NCBI GenBank assembly: GCA_021229015.1
Contig: CM037777.1
Coordinates: forward strand, 64,682,219 to 64,746,218
Length of the DNA: 64,000 nucleotides
Source of the DNA: Solen grandis
Lineage: Eukaryota; Mollusca; Bivalvia; Adapedonta; Solenidae
Direction: 5' to 3'
Below, in pieces: positions 23,190-34,644 of this stretch (positions within the stretch are counted from its first letter, which is position 1; each line of letters opens with the position of its first letter). The notes under the pieces were generated by a model, which saw only the letters and a program-made list of their open reading frames with translations, was not told the origin of the DNA and did no database searches. The position numbers and the translations under genes are program-made.

Positions 23190-23432
23190 TCCTGGCACAA
23201 CGTGCTCATGGTGAGCTATTTAGATCACCTGCATCCGTCATCATCTGTCGCCAACAATTTGCTTGAAACAACATCTCCTGAAANNNNNNNNNNNNNNNNN
23301 NNNNNNNNNNNNNNNNNNNNNNNNNNNNNNNNNNNNNNNNNNNNNNNNNNNNNNNNNNNNNNNNNNNNNNNNNNNNNNNNNNNGGTTTTATCATGCAGCC
23401 TCTTCAGTGTTGGACTCAACCAAGTTCTCTTG
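23190..23432 (+). mobile_element. HLE-A element split by the N gap
   Basis: Left part: ACAACGTGCTCATGGTGAGC...CAACAATTTGCTTGAAACAA. Right part ends TTCTCTTG|TTA. The original interior is unknown. Confidence 0.65.
23284..23383. other. assembly gap of exactly 100 N
   Basis: A run of 100 Ns. Round-number gaps usually mark joins of unknown size. Sequence on its left (about 23190-23283) matches the 5' end of the HLE-A repeat and the right side ends with the HLE-A 3' terminus (TTCTCTTGTTA, to 23432), so the join lies within a multi-copy repeat. Confidence 0.99.
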
Positions 23433-23558
23433 TTAAGGTAGACCTAATTTCATATTTGAATTAATTTCAAGATACATATGTTAAAAAATTAATTATAATT
23501 ATGTAAATTTATGAACTTTTTATGTTAATTTATGAACTTTTTTTTTTTCATAATAAAG

Positions 23559-26500
23559 GAATATGAAGAAGATGATGAAGAATTTGATGATGAAGATGAC
23601 CGGGAAAAAGTGAGTAGTTTTCCAGACTTTTGTTTTTATATCCCCTGTCTGTAAATTTGTCCATGGACAGCTTTAATCTTGGCCATAACTTGAAAACTAT
23701 ACAATATAAAAAAATTCATGTATTGACTTAACCCTTTCCCTTATATAGACTCATTTTGACGCACTCAATAGGTACCACATAGAGCCTGATCTTCAGAAAA
23801 CCACATTTAAACCTTACCAAATCTAATTACAAAATCCTCATTTCCAGACCACAGAGGAGCAGTGAACAGCATACAACCTGATCAGCCTGCGAGTTACTCG
23901 CAGGCTGATCTGTTTTTATGCTGTTCGCATAGGTCTTTTCATGGTTTCCTCTATGAGGGAAAGGGTTAAAACTTAAAATAGACCAAGAGAATTGATGTTA
24001 CCAAGAATGGTAACTCTACCTGGTCTTTTTTTATTTTAACTAGTTCCCTTGATAATTATTATTATTTGGACCCATCCCAGTAGGCACAACATACCAAAGT
24101 TGTAAAAAAAAGGTTCTGGTATAGCTCCCTTGCTTGGTGCTAAGCATATAAGGGTAGTTCCAGGACTTGTTGGACCAGTGTCATGATAATGTGACTAGGT
24201 GTGGTATCATGCCACATGTCTTTGGTGTGATACTGCAGTGTGGCAGCACTATATCTATCTCAGGTAGTCAAAGACTCTAATGGCTGAAATACTGTCAGTG
24301 GGATGTTAAACCCAATAAAGATTAAACAAACATTGAATTTTTGTCAGGAATTCATTTCCTATATGGGATAAAGCTCTATATTTGGCATACTTAGTTCACC
24401 AAGGAAGCCCTTTAAATTGACATTAGATGTTTTGCATCTGACCCCATTGGGTTTGGCCCAGAGAGGTTTGGCTCAGACAGAAAATTGTGTTTTACAAACT
24501 TATCTTGTTTCTTGAGGTATTTTTATTTTGATTGTTAGCAAAAATAATAGTCTTCACTCAGGTATTTTTATTTTGATTGTTAGCAAAAAAATAGTCTTCA
24601 CTCAGGTATTTTTATTTTGATTGTTAGCAAAAAAAATAGTCTTCACTCAGGTATTTTTATTTTGATTGTTAGCAAAAATAATAGTCTTCACTCAGGTATT
24701 TTTATTTTGATTGTTAGCAAAAATAATAGTCTTCACTCAGGTATTTTTATTTTGATTGTTAGCAAAAATAATAGTCTTCACTCAGGTATTTTTATTTTGA
24801 TTGTTAGAAAAAATAATAGTCTTCACTCACACTAGACTTTATGTTCACATTTAAACCTATGGAGATACTTTTCTCTTAGGACCCGTAACTTAGAGGTAGA
24901 AGCAAAAAGCTCAATACTCCAAACATTTTGATACATTTATGATTCTGATTTTTTTTTCAAGCTAATGGAACAGGTGTATTTTATTTATAAATTAGAGTAA
25001 AATGGTTTTCATCTCTCTTGAATGAAAGTCACAAGTTTTAATTCCCCTTGATGTAAAAAAATTATTATCTCCCTTGCAGGAAGAGAAGAAGAGTTTCAAG
25101 GAGAAGCTTCATGCAGCTCAGGAGATCTGTCTACAAGTGCAGGAAGGACTTGATGTAGTTGCTTCCCTTGGAGAGAGGGTCAAAAAGTAAGTGCCACTTT
25201 CAATATAAGTCTTCCAAGAAAATGTTTTAGGAAAGCAGTATAGAGTGGATCAACATGTGTGTAGGCTGCATCAGTAAGCTGACCAGGCCCTTCGTTTTCG
25301 AAAATAAAAATAGCTTTTAAATATGATGTTTGTACTCTGTCTCAAATTTATGCCCATTAGTCTCAATAGGGATTTGAGTATAATACTCAAATTTGAGATG
25401 GTACTTAAGTATTTTCGAGAACATGGGCCAGGATTCAAGCTGAATTCTATACTGTAGTCTTTAGTTACTTTTTTGGTGAGGAAGTTAAACTGTTGCTTAA
25501 ACCTGTTCAGACTGAAATTGGTTTCTTAGGGACACAGCATAATGTAAGTGATATATATAAGTGATAAATGGTTGATTATTTTGAAATTATCAAGATATTG
25601 ATTTGAATAATTATAAACCTTGTTCTGGGTTTTTCACAACATGAAAGAATGGACCAGCCAGAAAGTCAAAGGAGGTTTGCAAGGTTGTTTTTTTTCATGT
25701 GAGGAAGCCTTCGTGCAGCTGGCTTGTGGTAAGTTGGTGGTTCTACCTGGATGCCTCCTTGCATTCCGGGTCTTCCGCCACCTGTAATTAGCTGGACGTT
25801 GCTATATGACTGAAATACTGTCAAAGCGACAGTAAACTCATATAGTCAAATCATTAGTCAAGGTTTTTTTGGATGGTCTTTGAATTAGGACACATTTTTG
25901 TATATTTCAGCACATTCACCTGGACAGTCCCCTGGCTAACATCACTGCTGGTCATTACTCTCACCATAGTAGCGTTCATCCTGTACTACATTCCTGTTCG
26001 GTACCTCATACTGGCCTGGGGTAGGTCCTTCACTTGTACACTTAAACCTGTAAATCCTTACACACATATATTATTGGTAGGTCCTCACAAGGACATATAT
26101 GTAAACTCACACCACATACACTCATGGCTAATGATTAAACTCCTGTAATTTCTCTGATGCAAATACACATATACATGACCTGGAGTAGGTCCAGACTTGT
26201 ACACTCCTATAGACTTACACACAAAAATATACACAGACCCTAAGAAAGATCTTTCATTATTCATTCATATATACCTGAGAGCTGTTTATGACATCAATCT
26301 TCAGTTCAGAAATATTTACACCTTGCTTAGCATGATATTTATTTTGCATAGACACCTCTTAAAACATGGAAATTCTTGCAAGAAGCTGTTGAAACTTGTA
26401 GAGATATGATTATGTATAGATATATAATTTTTTTTCTTAACTGAATTTTGTGAAATATTGATATTGTATTAATCTAAATCATTATAAACAAATAATGCAA

Positions 26501-27621
26501 GTATGAAAATGCCATTAGAAAGAAAAGATAATATCCTCAAAAGCATGAACATGTATCTGATTAATGTGACATGCTAATATTATTTAGGTATCAACAAATT
26601 CACCAAGAAGCTGCGTGCACCCAATGCAATTCCGAACAATGAGGTGTTAGATTTCCTGTCCAGGGTTCCCTCGGACAGAGAGTTGGTAAGACAGCTGACT
26701 ATTGTATTATGTACTGTAAATATACCCTCACTTCATAGAAGTGGGGACGATATAGGAATCAGGGTTGTCCTGTCATGTCGCATCATGTAATGTTGTACAC
26801 TCACATTAAATTGGGGAGATTGTGGGTTCGATCTGATCTCTGCGACACACCAATGTCATTAAAAATGGTACTGGTATAGCTCCTTTGTTTGATGTTCAGT
26901 ATTTAAGGTTAGTTCCAGGACTGGTTGGCCCAGTGTCATGAGGATAATGTGACTGGGTGTGGTATTCAAGTCACATGTCTACGGCGTGATACTGCAGTAT
27001 GGCAGCACTATATATGTCTCAAGTAGACATTGTCTCCTTATGACTGAAATAATGTCGATGGGGTGTTAAACCGAATAAACAGATGCAGTCTGATCAGGGT
27101 CTCTTATGTTTGCTCTCACAATATTGTAGCTAAGACACAGCAAAGAAAAACATTGTTTCATATGCCAGTACCATTTAAAGTTCAGTAGATTATATTAATC
27201 AATTTAAGCTTCCTTGCTTGGTGCTCAGCTTATAAGGGTAGTTCTTGGACTGGTTGCCTTGATAATGTGACAGGGTATGGTATCATGCCACACAATACAT
27301 TCCATGGCGTGATACTGCAGTGTGGCAGCACTACATCAATCTCAAGTAGACATAGTCTCCAAATAACTGAAATACTATCATTTGGACGTTAAACCGTATC
27401 AGTCAATCATCAAGTCACATAAACTTATACATAATTATTTATACTCATGAAGTAAAGGGTTAAAATGAATGTGGAAGGAAAAGTATTGATGTATTACATT
27501 GCTGTATGTTCTTGCTGCTGTCGTCACTGCTACATACTTTCTTTTATTTCTTCAACAGGTGCAGTATAGAGAGCTTAGGCCCGATATCAACACAATTCCA
27601 GCTCGCAAGAAAACCAAGTAG
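23559..27621 (+). CDS. Mctp: MCTP (multiple C2 and transmembrane domain protein), last five coding exons
   Basis: MCTP proteins are membrane-anchored Ca2+ sensors with C2 domains and a C-terminal membrane region. Exons: 23559-23609, 25080-25186, 25911-26020, 26588-26685, 27559-27621 (TAG stop at 27619-27621); 429 nt, 142 residues plus stop, phases consistent. In order: an acidic run ([14 protein letters not shown]), a helical segment ending [18 protein letters not shown], a hydrophobic span ([17 protein letters not shown]), then the family C-terminus with [13 protein letters not shown] and [19 protein letters not shown]. The C2 domains and the first membrane segment are missing; they should lie upstream of 23559, where instead there is a repeat and the N gap. 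Introns contain a MITE-P, a SINE-1, a 45-bp minisatellite and a SINE-2. MCTP1 versus MCTP2 cannot be decided; invertebrates commonly have one gene. Confidence 0.92.
23732..23965 (+). mobile_element. MITE-P in the MCTP intron
   Basis: Same 234-bp element with TTAA at 23728-23731 and 23966-23969, in the first MCTP intron of the window. Confidence 0.9.
24063..24320 (+). mobile_element. SINE-1 copy, degraded head
   Basis: Body from 'ACAACATACCAAAGTTGTAA' to 'GGGATGTTAAACCCAATAAA'. The tRNA-like head is missing or unreadable. Confidence 0.75.
24516..24829 (+). repeat. 45-bp minisatellite, seven copies
   Basis: Units begin GGTATTTTTATTTTGATTGT at 24516, 24561, 24605, 24650, 24695, 24740, 24785. 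They differ only in the length of an A run and one base. Because 45 is divisible by three, one frame is open and repeats 15 residues; I regard that as non-coding intron sequence. Confidence 0.95.
25681..25857 (+). mobile_element. SINE-2 copy, 5'-truncated
   Basis: CATGTGAGGAAGCCTTCGTG, ACCTGTAATTAGCTGGACG and TGCTATATGACTGAAATACT as in 13470-13680. It ends about 50 bp before the MCTP exon at 25911. Confidence 0.8.
26815..27080 (+). mobile_element. SINE-1 copy
   Basis: B-box-like TGGGTTCGATCTGA followed by the family body and ending 'GGGTGTTAAACCGAATAAAC'. Between MCTP exons 26588-26685 and 27559-27621. Confidence 0.75.
27083..27459 (-). mobile_element. MITE-Q (second TTAA-type MITE), interrupted by SINE-1
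   Basis: Read on the minus strand it starts CCCTTTACTTCATGAGTATA after TTAA (27460-27463) and ends with 'GACCCTGATCAGACTG', matching the copy at 3265-3500. A similar start is seen at 63891 and, more loosely, 32104. Confidence 0.6.
27208..27396 (+). mobile_element. SINE-1 3' fragment inside a MITE-Q copy
   Basis: Body from 'TTCCTTGCTTGGTGCTCAGC' to 'GGACGTTAAACC', lying between two halves of a reverse-oriented MITE-Q (about 27083-27207 and 27397-27459). Confidence 0.65.
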
Positions 27622-29540
27622 CTTGATGTCACCATATCTTTCATCCCTGATACGTGATACTCATTATTTTCCCCCTAGAAATCTCATATTTCATTATCAA
27701 CTAAAGGGAGATGATAGCTATTTCATCATGAATCTGTTACCAATATAAATTATCTCCCTTTGTTTTACTTTTTACTCTCTACTTCATGGAAACTGATTTT
27801 CATTGTTTGGAACACCAGTGAAGGAGTACTCTCCTCTTCTGCTTAGGTTAACTATTGTAAAATGTGGTTAATTTACATCATCAAACAGTACAAAACCTGA
27901 TTCGCCTGGGATTGAATATTTTTGCTGGTTTCAGAGGTTAACTTAGTGTTTCATGGAGTAAAGAATAAGAAAACAAAATCATCATTATTTATTGTTTTGC
28001 TCAAAAGAGCCTTGTGATTCTTCCAGCAGTGTAGTTGAATGAATTGTTATATGGTTTTAACTCATTTTTAACACATCTACGTTATAAAGGGTTCTGTTTT
28101 TCACTCACATTTCATCACTACTTTTTCACATTATGCTTTCTAAGTTTTGATTCATGTGTCTATATGTTGCTCAAGGTCTCCTGCAATTCCTTAGTGGTAA
28201 AAATATTTTATGTTTTTATTTCTATATATAAAGAAAGTTAAAATAGAGATTTCAGGATGATCAACTGGAAGCAATTTCATTGAAGCCCATGACTATATGT
28301 GTAAAATATTCTTAACTACAATACACTGATCAGGAGTCAGAAAATCTTCTTTTAAACCATCCTTAGATTTATTCTGGCATAACATCAGATTAGGTCAGAA
28401 TATTTATTAAGATTTTGGAGAGAAGAAATATGGCCACTAGTTCTGTGTAGTCACCTTCTCTATCAGGTAGTCATTTTATTTCACTTGCTTAGAGTGTAAT
28501 CGTATAGTGTGACTGAAACTGTTAGTTCTGCTGTACTAGTGCACATGTATTTGAGTTTATTTCTATTCTGTAGTCAGCTGCTGATGTACTTGAATTTGAT
28601 TTTGTACAGGTAACAGGTAAAACATACAGATGTACTTGTTCTGCACAATGTAGTACCAATACACAAGTACTTGAGTAAATTTCTGTACTGAAGTTAGCAA
28701 CTAATGTATTAGTGCACATGTACTGGCACGGTTTCCAAGAAGGTTAGGCAGCATGCTGATGTACTAGTGCTCATGTCCTTGAGTTTGATTCTGCATTAAG
28801 TGACAGCTACATTACATGTACTAGACGAATTTAGTATAAGTCAGATCATTCTCTTCATCAGGATGTTTTGGTTTCTTTGTTCATGACAGCTCTGAGTAAA
28901 TCAAATATTGAGTGTGATTTTGTTTCTTGTAAAACAGCATAGTTCGTATGAGCTAGTGTCCATGCACCTAGAAACTTTTGGGAAAAAGACTATTAGTACA
29001 GGTGCACTTACAGACTATTCTGTTACAGACTCGCATCCTTCCTGAAATGGCTGCCAAGGGTAGACACGAGGACTCTTGAGATAGTTAGATTTGATAATAG
29101 TGTTCCATTTCTGATAAATCTGTTTCTAGTTTTCTCATGTTCTTTTTTTTTCAAGGTCAACCTGTAGAAATCTTGTAAGGGATAACTAAAATGTTTCATT
29201 AATACTTGGTCACAGACAAAAATAGATCAAAGTACACTGTTGTCTTCATATAGCAAAAAAAACCACAAAAAAGCATATGATTATGTTTATTTCTGTAGAG
29301 TATTTAAGAATAAATTGAACATAAAATGTTTTTATTACTTTGACTCATGTCTGTTACATTGTAGTGAATATTTTAAGTCATTTTGTTGTGTTAATATAAT
29401 TAAGCGGTGTATATATGTTTGATTTCATTTTAAAGTATATCTTATTTTAAAACAACAAAAGTTAATCCCCTGATCATCTTGTATGAAAATGTAAACTTTT
29501 AAGATTTACATAATGAATAAAGTACTTTATTGTCACCCCT
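27622..29540 (+). other. Mctp: probable 3' UTR of the MCTP gene
   Basis: AT-rich sequence after the MCTP stop without a coding pattern. Candidate AATAAA polyadenylation signals lie at 29309-29314 and 29516-29521; the second is followed by a T/G-rich stretch. About 28520-28830 carries a degenerate repeat built on 'GTACTAGTGCACATGT'-like units. The end of the transcript is inferred only from the signals. Confidence 0.45.
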
Positions 29541-31352
29541 CATAGACTAGATACATTTAAACCTCTTGTGGTCTTTTTTGTCTTGTTCATTATAAGCGGG
29601 TTATTATATTATTTTTCCTCAGGAAATGAAATATAGGGTAAACATATTATTCTTTTGATCTTGTTTGCACCAAGCAAAGTTCTTTTTAAGACTTGATGAA
29701 ATATCATTTAATTAGTTTTCACTCAGATTTTAGTTCCTCAAACCCATAGTCTTTTCATGATGTCTCATATTTCATTAGAATATACAAGATATACATGTAA
29801 AACTATTAAAATATGGTAGGAAATTAATGGTGTTTATGAAAAATCCTTGTCAGTCTGGTTATGATATTTATGTTTGTGTTCTTATTTTCTTTACTTTTTT
29901 CTGTATAAACTAAAACTTATACATCCTTGCCAGTAATGATCAAATTTCACATTTTAAATATCATTTAATATACTCTGACTGTTAAAAGAGAAAATGTACC
30001 TGATGTACTAGTATTCATAATTTACACACATCCTTTGCGCACCTGTAACATTTAAACAGGTAAAAAAAAAAAAAATTGCCTCAGAACAGGGCCAATCTTT
30101 ACAGTGAATGCCTGTAATGTATTTGAATAGGCAAAATTTTCATCTCTTCAAAACCTTACGCCTTTTTAGCATAGGAACCCTGAAAATATTTTATTTTAGA
30201 AATTATTCTCTAAATTTATGTATTTTATTTAAAAAGTTGTATTAAAGTGACTTAAATTGTAATTTGATATTGGAGATATTTAAGCATTTCCATTTGTTTA
30301 TTTATAGTTTCAAGGTATTTGGGTTAATTTCAAGTAGTTCAAAATTTTTCTTCCTAAAATACCCCAAATCTTGTTTCTGGTTTAAAACCTGCAAAAAGGC
30401 ACCCGTCTCATAATGTTTGAACATAAAGATTGACCCATTACTAAAGTAACTATCTTTTTTACCCATTTCAATACCCTACAGGCATTCGCTATAAAGACTG
30501 GCCTGGTGCACAGAGGATATGGATATTTGGTTTAAAATTAAAGCTGAATTTATGGTTCATACTGATGCAACTGAATGGTATTAGTAAATGCATTGTGTTC
30601 TGAAAATTTGACAAACATTTGTCAAAACTTGTAGCCCAGAAACCATCTATTTTGGGAAACCCTGAGGCTTGTAAAAATAGAATGGTCCAATTGATCTATT
30701 GAAATCAAATCTACTTTTTAGTAGCTTGCTTTGTAAATGATTATGCACCATATGTTTTCCAACTTTAAAGGTTGCGTTTACTGGGCTGTTTAATCAGAGA
30801 TTTCCCATATAGCTGTGTTTCCGGGGTAGATCTACTGGTTACAAAGTTGCTACATGAGGAGTCATACATACTTTTGTTTTTGATTGAGCAAAAAACACAT
30901 ACATACATAAATGTCTTCAAGGATGGAATTTTTGTTTTATTTCTGTAAATGCCAAGAAATACCTTGGGAAGAAATTGAACTGTTAAAATTTTAATATGTC
31001 AGTTTGAAAACTTTGTTGATCTCAGTCAGAATTTATGTGTGTTATAATGTCCAAAATTATCCTCTATGTACTGGTACACTTTCATTTAATTACACAAAAC
31101 TCTCAAAGGATGCATCTGATATGGGTATTTGTTTTATTTTCATATACCAAGAGAGACCTAGAGGTGAAATTAAACTGCTAAATATTATAGTAGGTCAGTT
31201 TGAAAAATGAATCCATTTGGGTCAAATTTTATGTTCATTATGCCCAAATTTTTCCCTGAATAGAATCACATGTATCTATAATATTTTTTCTTTTCTAACT
31301 TTTGTTGTCAGGAGTGGGTTTGGGATTTGTGTTAATACTAATGGGACCAGTG
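29541..31352. other. AT-rich intergenic stretch, no gene seen
   Basis: No convincing coding exon. Two loosely similar segments (about 30925-31060 and 31122-31255, both with 'GTCAGTTTGAAAA') suggest an old direct duplication. Confidence 0.6.
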
Positions 31353-31562
31353 ATTAAGGTAATCCATCCATTATTAAAATTATGGTCATGGTCTATCAGG
31401 TGATTGTAAGAATTTTATAGTAAATGCAAGCCTAAATTTACAGACTTAGAGCAAAATAGCCAATAACTCCCAAGTCATTGGATGCCTGCATTTGTACTGA
31501 AGTCTTTATAAGCATTTGAAGGACCATGATTATAATTTAATGTTGGATGGATTTCCTTAATG
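31353..31562. mobile_element. MITE with about 40-bp inverted ends (ATTAAGG family)
   Basis: Left ATTAAGGTAATCCATCCATT, right end complementary to ATTAAGGAAATCCATCCAAC; arms continue through 'ATTATGGTCATGGTC'. Confidence 0.7.
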
Positions 31563-32103
31563 CTTATCATCCATTGTAAAATATTTGTGTCATTTGCCTC
31601 TTTTTTTCTTCTTTTTTTTCATCTTCAGTAACATTCTGTCTGGCAGCTCATTTGAAATTCACTGTCATGTCTTTCTCTAATCATCAATTTAGACTGTTTG
31701 TTTTGAATGAATATCTAGGCATTGTGTATCTAGGAGTATTTCAAAATATAAACAAATTTTTCTTCAAGCAATGGGACTTACAAAGACCCATTTAGTAACA
31801 TTATAGTAGATATACATGTAGTAAGATATCTATAGAAGTTAGACTTGTATAGTAAAAAATATATGTATTACACACTGATAATAATACAGAAATGTATAAT
31901 GGATTATGAAAAATGGGAGTGGATACATTATATTTTATGATTTATGTACTGTTATTATTAACAATATTTTTTATGAAACAACATATTTAAAGATTCTAAA
32001 GCCTAATGGCATTAAAAAATGTAAAATTGATAATACATAGGTTATATATGTGGACTATCTGTTCAAATGAAGTTGTTGAAATAATATGAAAATATATATT
32101 TAA

Positions 32104-32248
32104 CCCTTCACCTCATAAATATTCATTTATGACTTGATGAATATTAATTTACAGGAATATTAAATGGACTATGAAGCACCTGGAAGAAGCTGCCTGATCT
32201 GGGTCTGTTCTGTTTTCCAATCAAAACAAGTCTATATGCGGTTAAGGG
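32104..32248 (+). mobile_element. short TTAA-flanked MITE (MITE-Q-like)
   Basis: 145 bp between TTAA at 32100-32103 and 32249-32252; ends CCCTTCACCTCATAAATATT and ...GCGGTTAAGGG. It lies about 30 bp before the 41-bp satellite. Confidence 0.6.
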
Positions 32249-32279
32249 TTAAAATTGAAAATATGAAAGTATATAACAT

Positions 32280-33115
32280 CGATCTTTACTACACACTCCA
32301 TTATAATGCTATACAGTATAGATCTATTACTACACACTCCATTATAATGCTATACAGTGTAGATCTATTACTACACACTCCATTATAATGCTATACAGTA
32401 TAGATCTATTACTACACACTCCATTATAATGCTATACAGTATAGATCTATTACTACACACTCCATTATAATGCTATACAGTATAGATCTATTACTACACA
32501 CTCCATTATAATGCTATACAGTGTAGATCTATTACTACACACTCCATGATAATGCTATTCAGTGTAGATCTATTACTACACACTCCATTATAATGCTATA
32601 CAGTGTAGATCTATTACTACACACTCCATTATAATGCTATACAGTGTAGATCTATTACTACACACTCCATTATAATGCTATACAGTGTAGATCTGTTACT
32701 ACACACTCCATTATAATGCTATACAGTGTAGATCTATTACTACACACTCCATTATAATGCTATACAGTATAGATCTATTACTACACACTCCATTATAATG
32801 CTATACAGTATAGATCTATTACTACACACTCCATTATAATGCTATACAGTGTAGATCTTTACTACACACTCCATTATAATGCTATACAGTATAGATCTAT
32901 TACTACAAACTCCATGATAATGCTATACAGTATAGATCTATTACTATACACTCCAATTATAATGCTATACAGTGTTGATCTTTTACTACCCTTTCAATTA
33001 TAATGCTATACAGTGTAGAACTGTTACAATTACATACTCCATTATAATGCTATACAGTGTAGATCTGTAACAACACACTCCATTATAATGCTATACAGTG
33101 CTAGATTTGTTACAA
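32280..33115 (+). repeat. 41-bp satellite, about 20 copies
   Basis: Unit contains ACTCCATTATAATGCTATAC, AGTATAGATCTAT or AGTGTAGATCTAT, and TACTACAC. Period 41 (CCATTATAATG at 32298, 32339, and so on). The unit holds CTATAC-A-GTATAG and the palindrome ATAGATCTAT. The last four or five copies are degraded. Confidence 0.95.
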
Positions 33116-33124
33116 CACTTTCCA

Positions 33125-33275
33125 TCTTAATGTGATTACCAGTATAATGCAGTTCGTGTTTTGGACCTCAACTCATTCATTTATGTAGACACAGTTACAA
33201 TGTGGTCCATTATAACACGGTAATCAATTTGGACCATGATACAGCATTATAATGGACCTGCACTTCAATATAACC
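33125..33275. mobile_element. mariner-like remnant next to the 41-bp satellite
   Basis: Contains GGTCCATTATAACACGGTAA and, inverted, ACAGCATTATAATGGACC. The last segment is the complement of the satellite core CCATTATAATGCT. Confidence 0.45.
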
Positions 33276-34640
33276 TGAAAAGTGGATTTTTTGAGTTTAC
33301 CAAATGATACAGGTCAAAAACATATTTGTTCGTTTAGGAGTTGGAAATCAAATGAAAATGAATAAATTTTGTTATTTAATAGGACTGTAAAACCCCCTAA
33401 AAAAACTTCCAAAAATTAGCCAGTGACAGAAAAGTGTTGCTCTGAGAGGTTTGCTGTACGGCCTTTGCTGCTAAGAGGTAGCTGTTGCTCAGAAGTGCCA
33501 TTTTGCTAGGTTTTACTGTACTCAAATTGTATTTCTGTTTTGAAAAAGAAAAAAAACAAAAAACACTTGATTTAATGACACAATAATTTTGTACTTCAAA
33601 TAGTTTGTCATTCCTGCTAAGTCACCTTTAAATGTAGACTCACATAACATTATAGCCAAATAATATTGATAAATGTATCAAAGTCACTTACATTTGATTT
33701 GAAGTTAAAACACTATCATTGAAGGCTTGATTGTTTGAAGGCACCGTTGTTTTTGTTGTTGATTTTCCTGAATATTAGCATGTATAGTATGAATATTTAA
33801 AAGTAACTTTGACCATGATTGTTATGTATAAGATACATGTAAATATATATTTTTCTATCCGACTACCTGTTGTTAAGTGATGTTGCTATTTATTTCATCG
33901 ATCTGTGATTGACTTGAAGCCCTCCCTGGTTATAGAAGGTCGCATTATCTCTTTTTTTAGCATTTATTTGCTTATTATTCTTATATCTTTCTCACGATTT
34001 TTTCAACTCGGTATCTGTTAATGTTTGCAAATTTGTTGATCGGTATGATGTATTTGTGATTAACTAACCCATGTATAATCATAAGCGTTTTGAGTTGTTA
34101 AGATACAAATACATTGTATTGGGAATAAAGAATCTAGCAACATATCATTTTTGACAACATTCTGACAGTAGAGATGAAATAAATTAAGCTTAAAACACAC
34201 ACACACACACAAATATATGAATAAAAACACCCTGAGAATTTACTATTGCAAATCTTGTAATATTTCTGAAGGTTTTTAATGTCTGAATGTTGTAGTTTTT
34301 TTCTATACGATTGTTTTGAATTTGACAATTATCAATTGAATTAGGGCCTGATCTCATTTGTCTTGATTATAAGAATCTGGTTTCAAAATGTCAGTGAAAT
34401 AAACTTTTTTCATCACAAACAATATCTAACCAATGAATATAATACCTTAAAGACAAAAAAAGATTTGCTAAAATAATGAAGCATAGCACATGGTTTTCAT
34501 TTGTTTTGGTCGTATGTTAGACGTAGGAGCAGTGTGAATCAATTCTATCAGTCTAATCATTGGTCTACAAATATGTAAGATTGATATTGAACTTCTGTAA
34601 AGTTCTGGTCTTTGCCAGTATGAGGTACATATAACATTTA
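33276..34640. other. intergenic stretch, no gene seen
   Basis: AT-rich, without exon-like patterns. A short (CA)n run lies at about 34195-34211. Confidence 0.6.
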
Positions 34641-34644
34641 AATG

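Noticed and set aside
24617..24835. Open frame with a 15-residue repeat
   Set aside because: It is the 45-bp minisatellite read in one frame and lies in an MCTP intron.
225..27621. A genuine USP24-MCTP fusion gene
   Set aside because: The two halves meet only across a 100-N gap inside a repeat, both catalytic/C2 portions are missing, and the cytosolic protease and membrane protein have no known link.
31319..31358. Exon-like stretch after TTGTTGTCAG with a hydrophobic frame and a GTAATC donor, downstream of MCTP
   Set aside because: The donor lies in the inverted end of the MITE at 31353-31562 and the frame has no partner exon; MCTP already ends at 27621.
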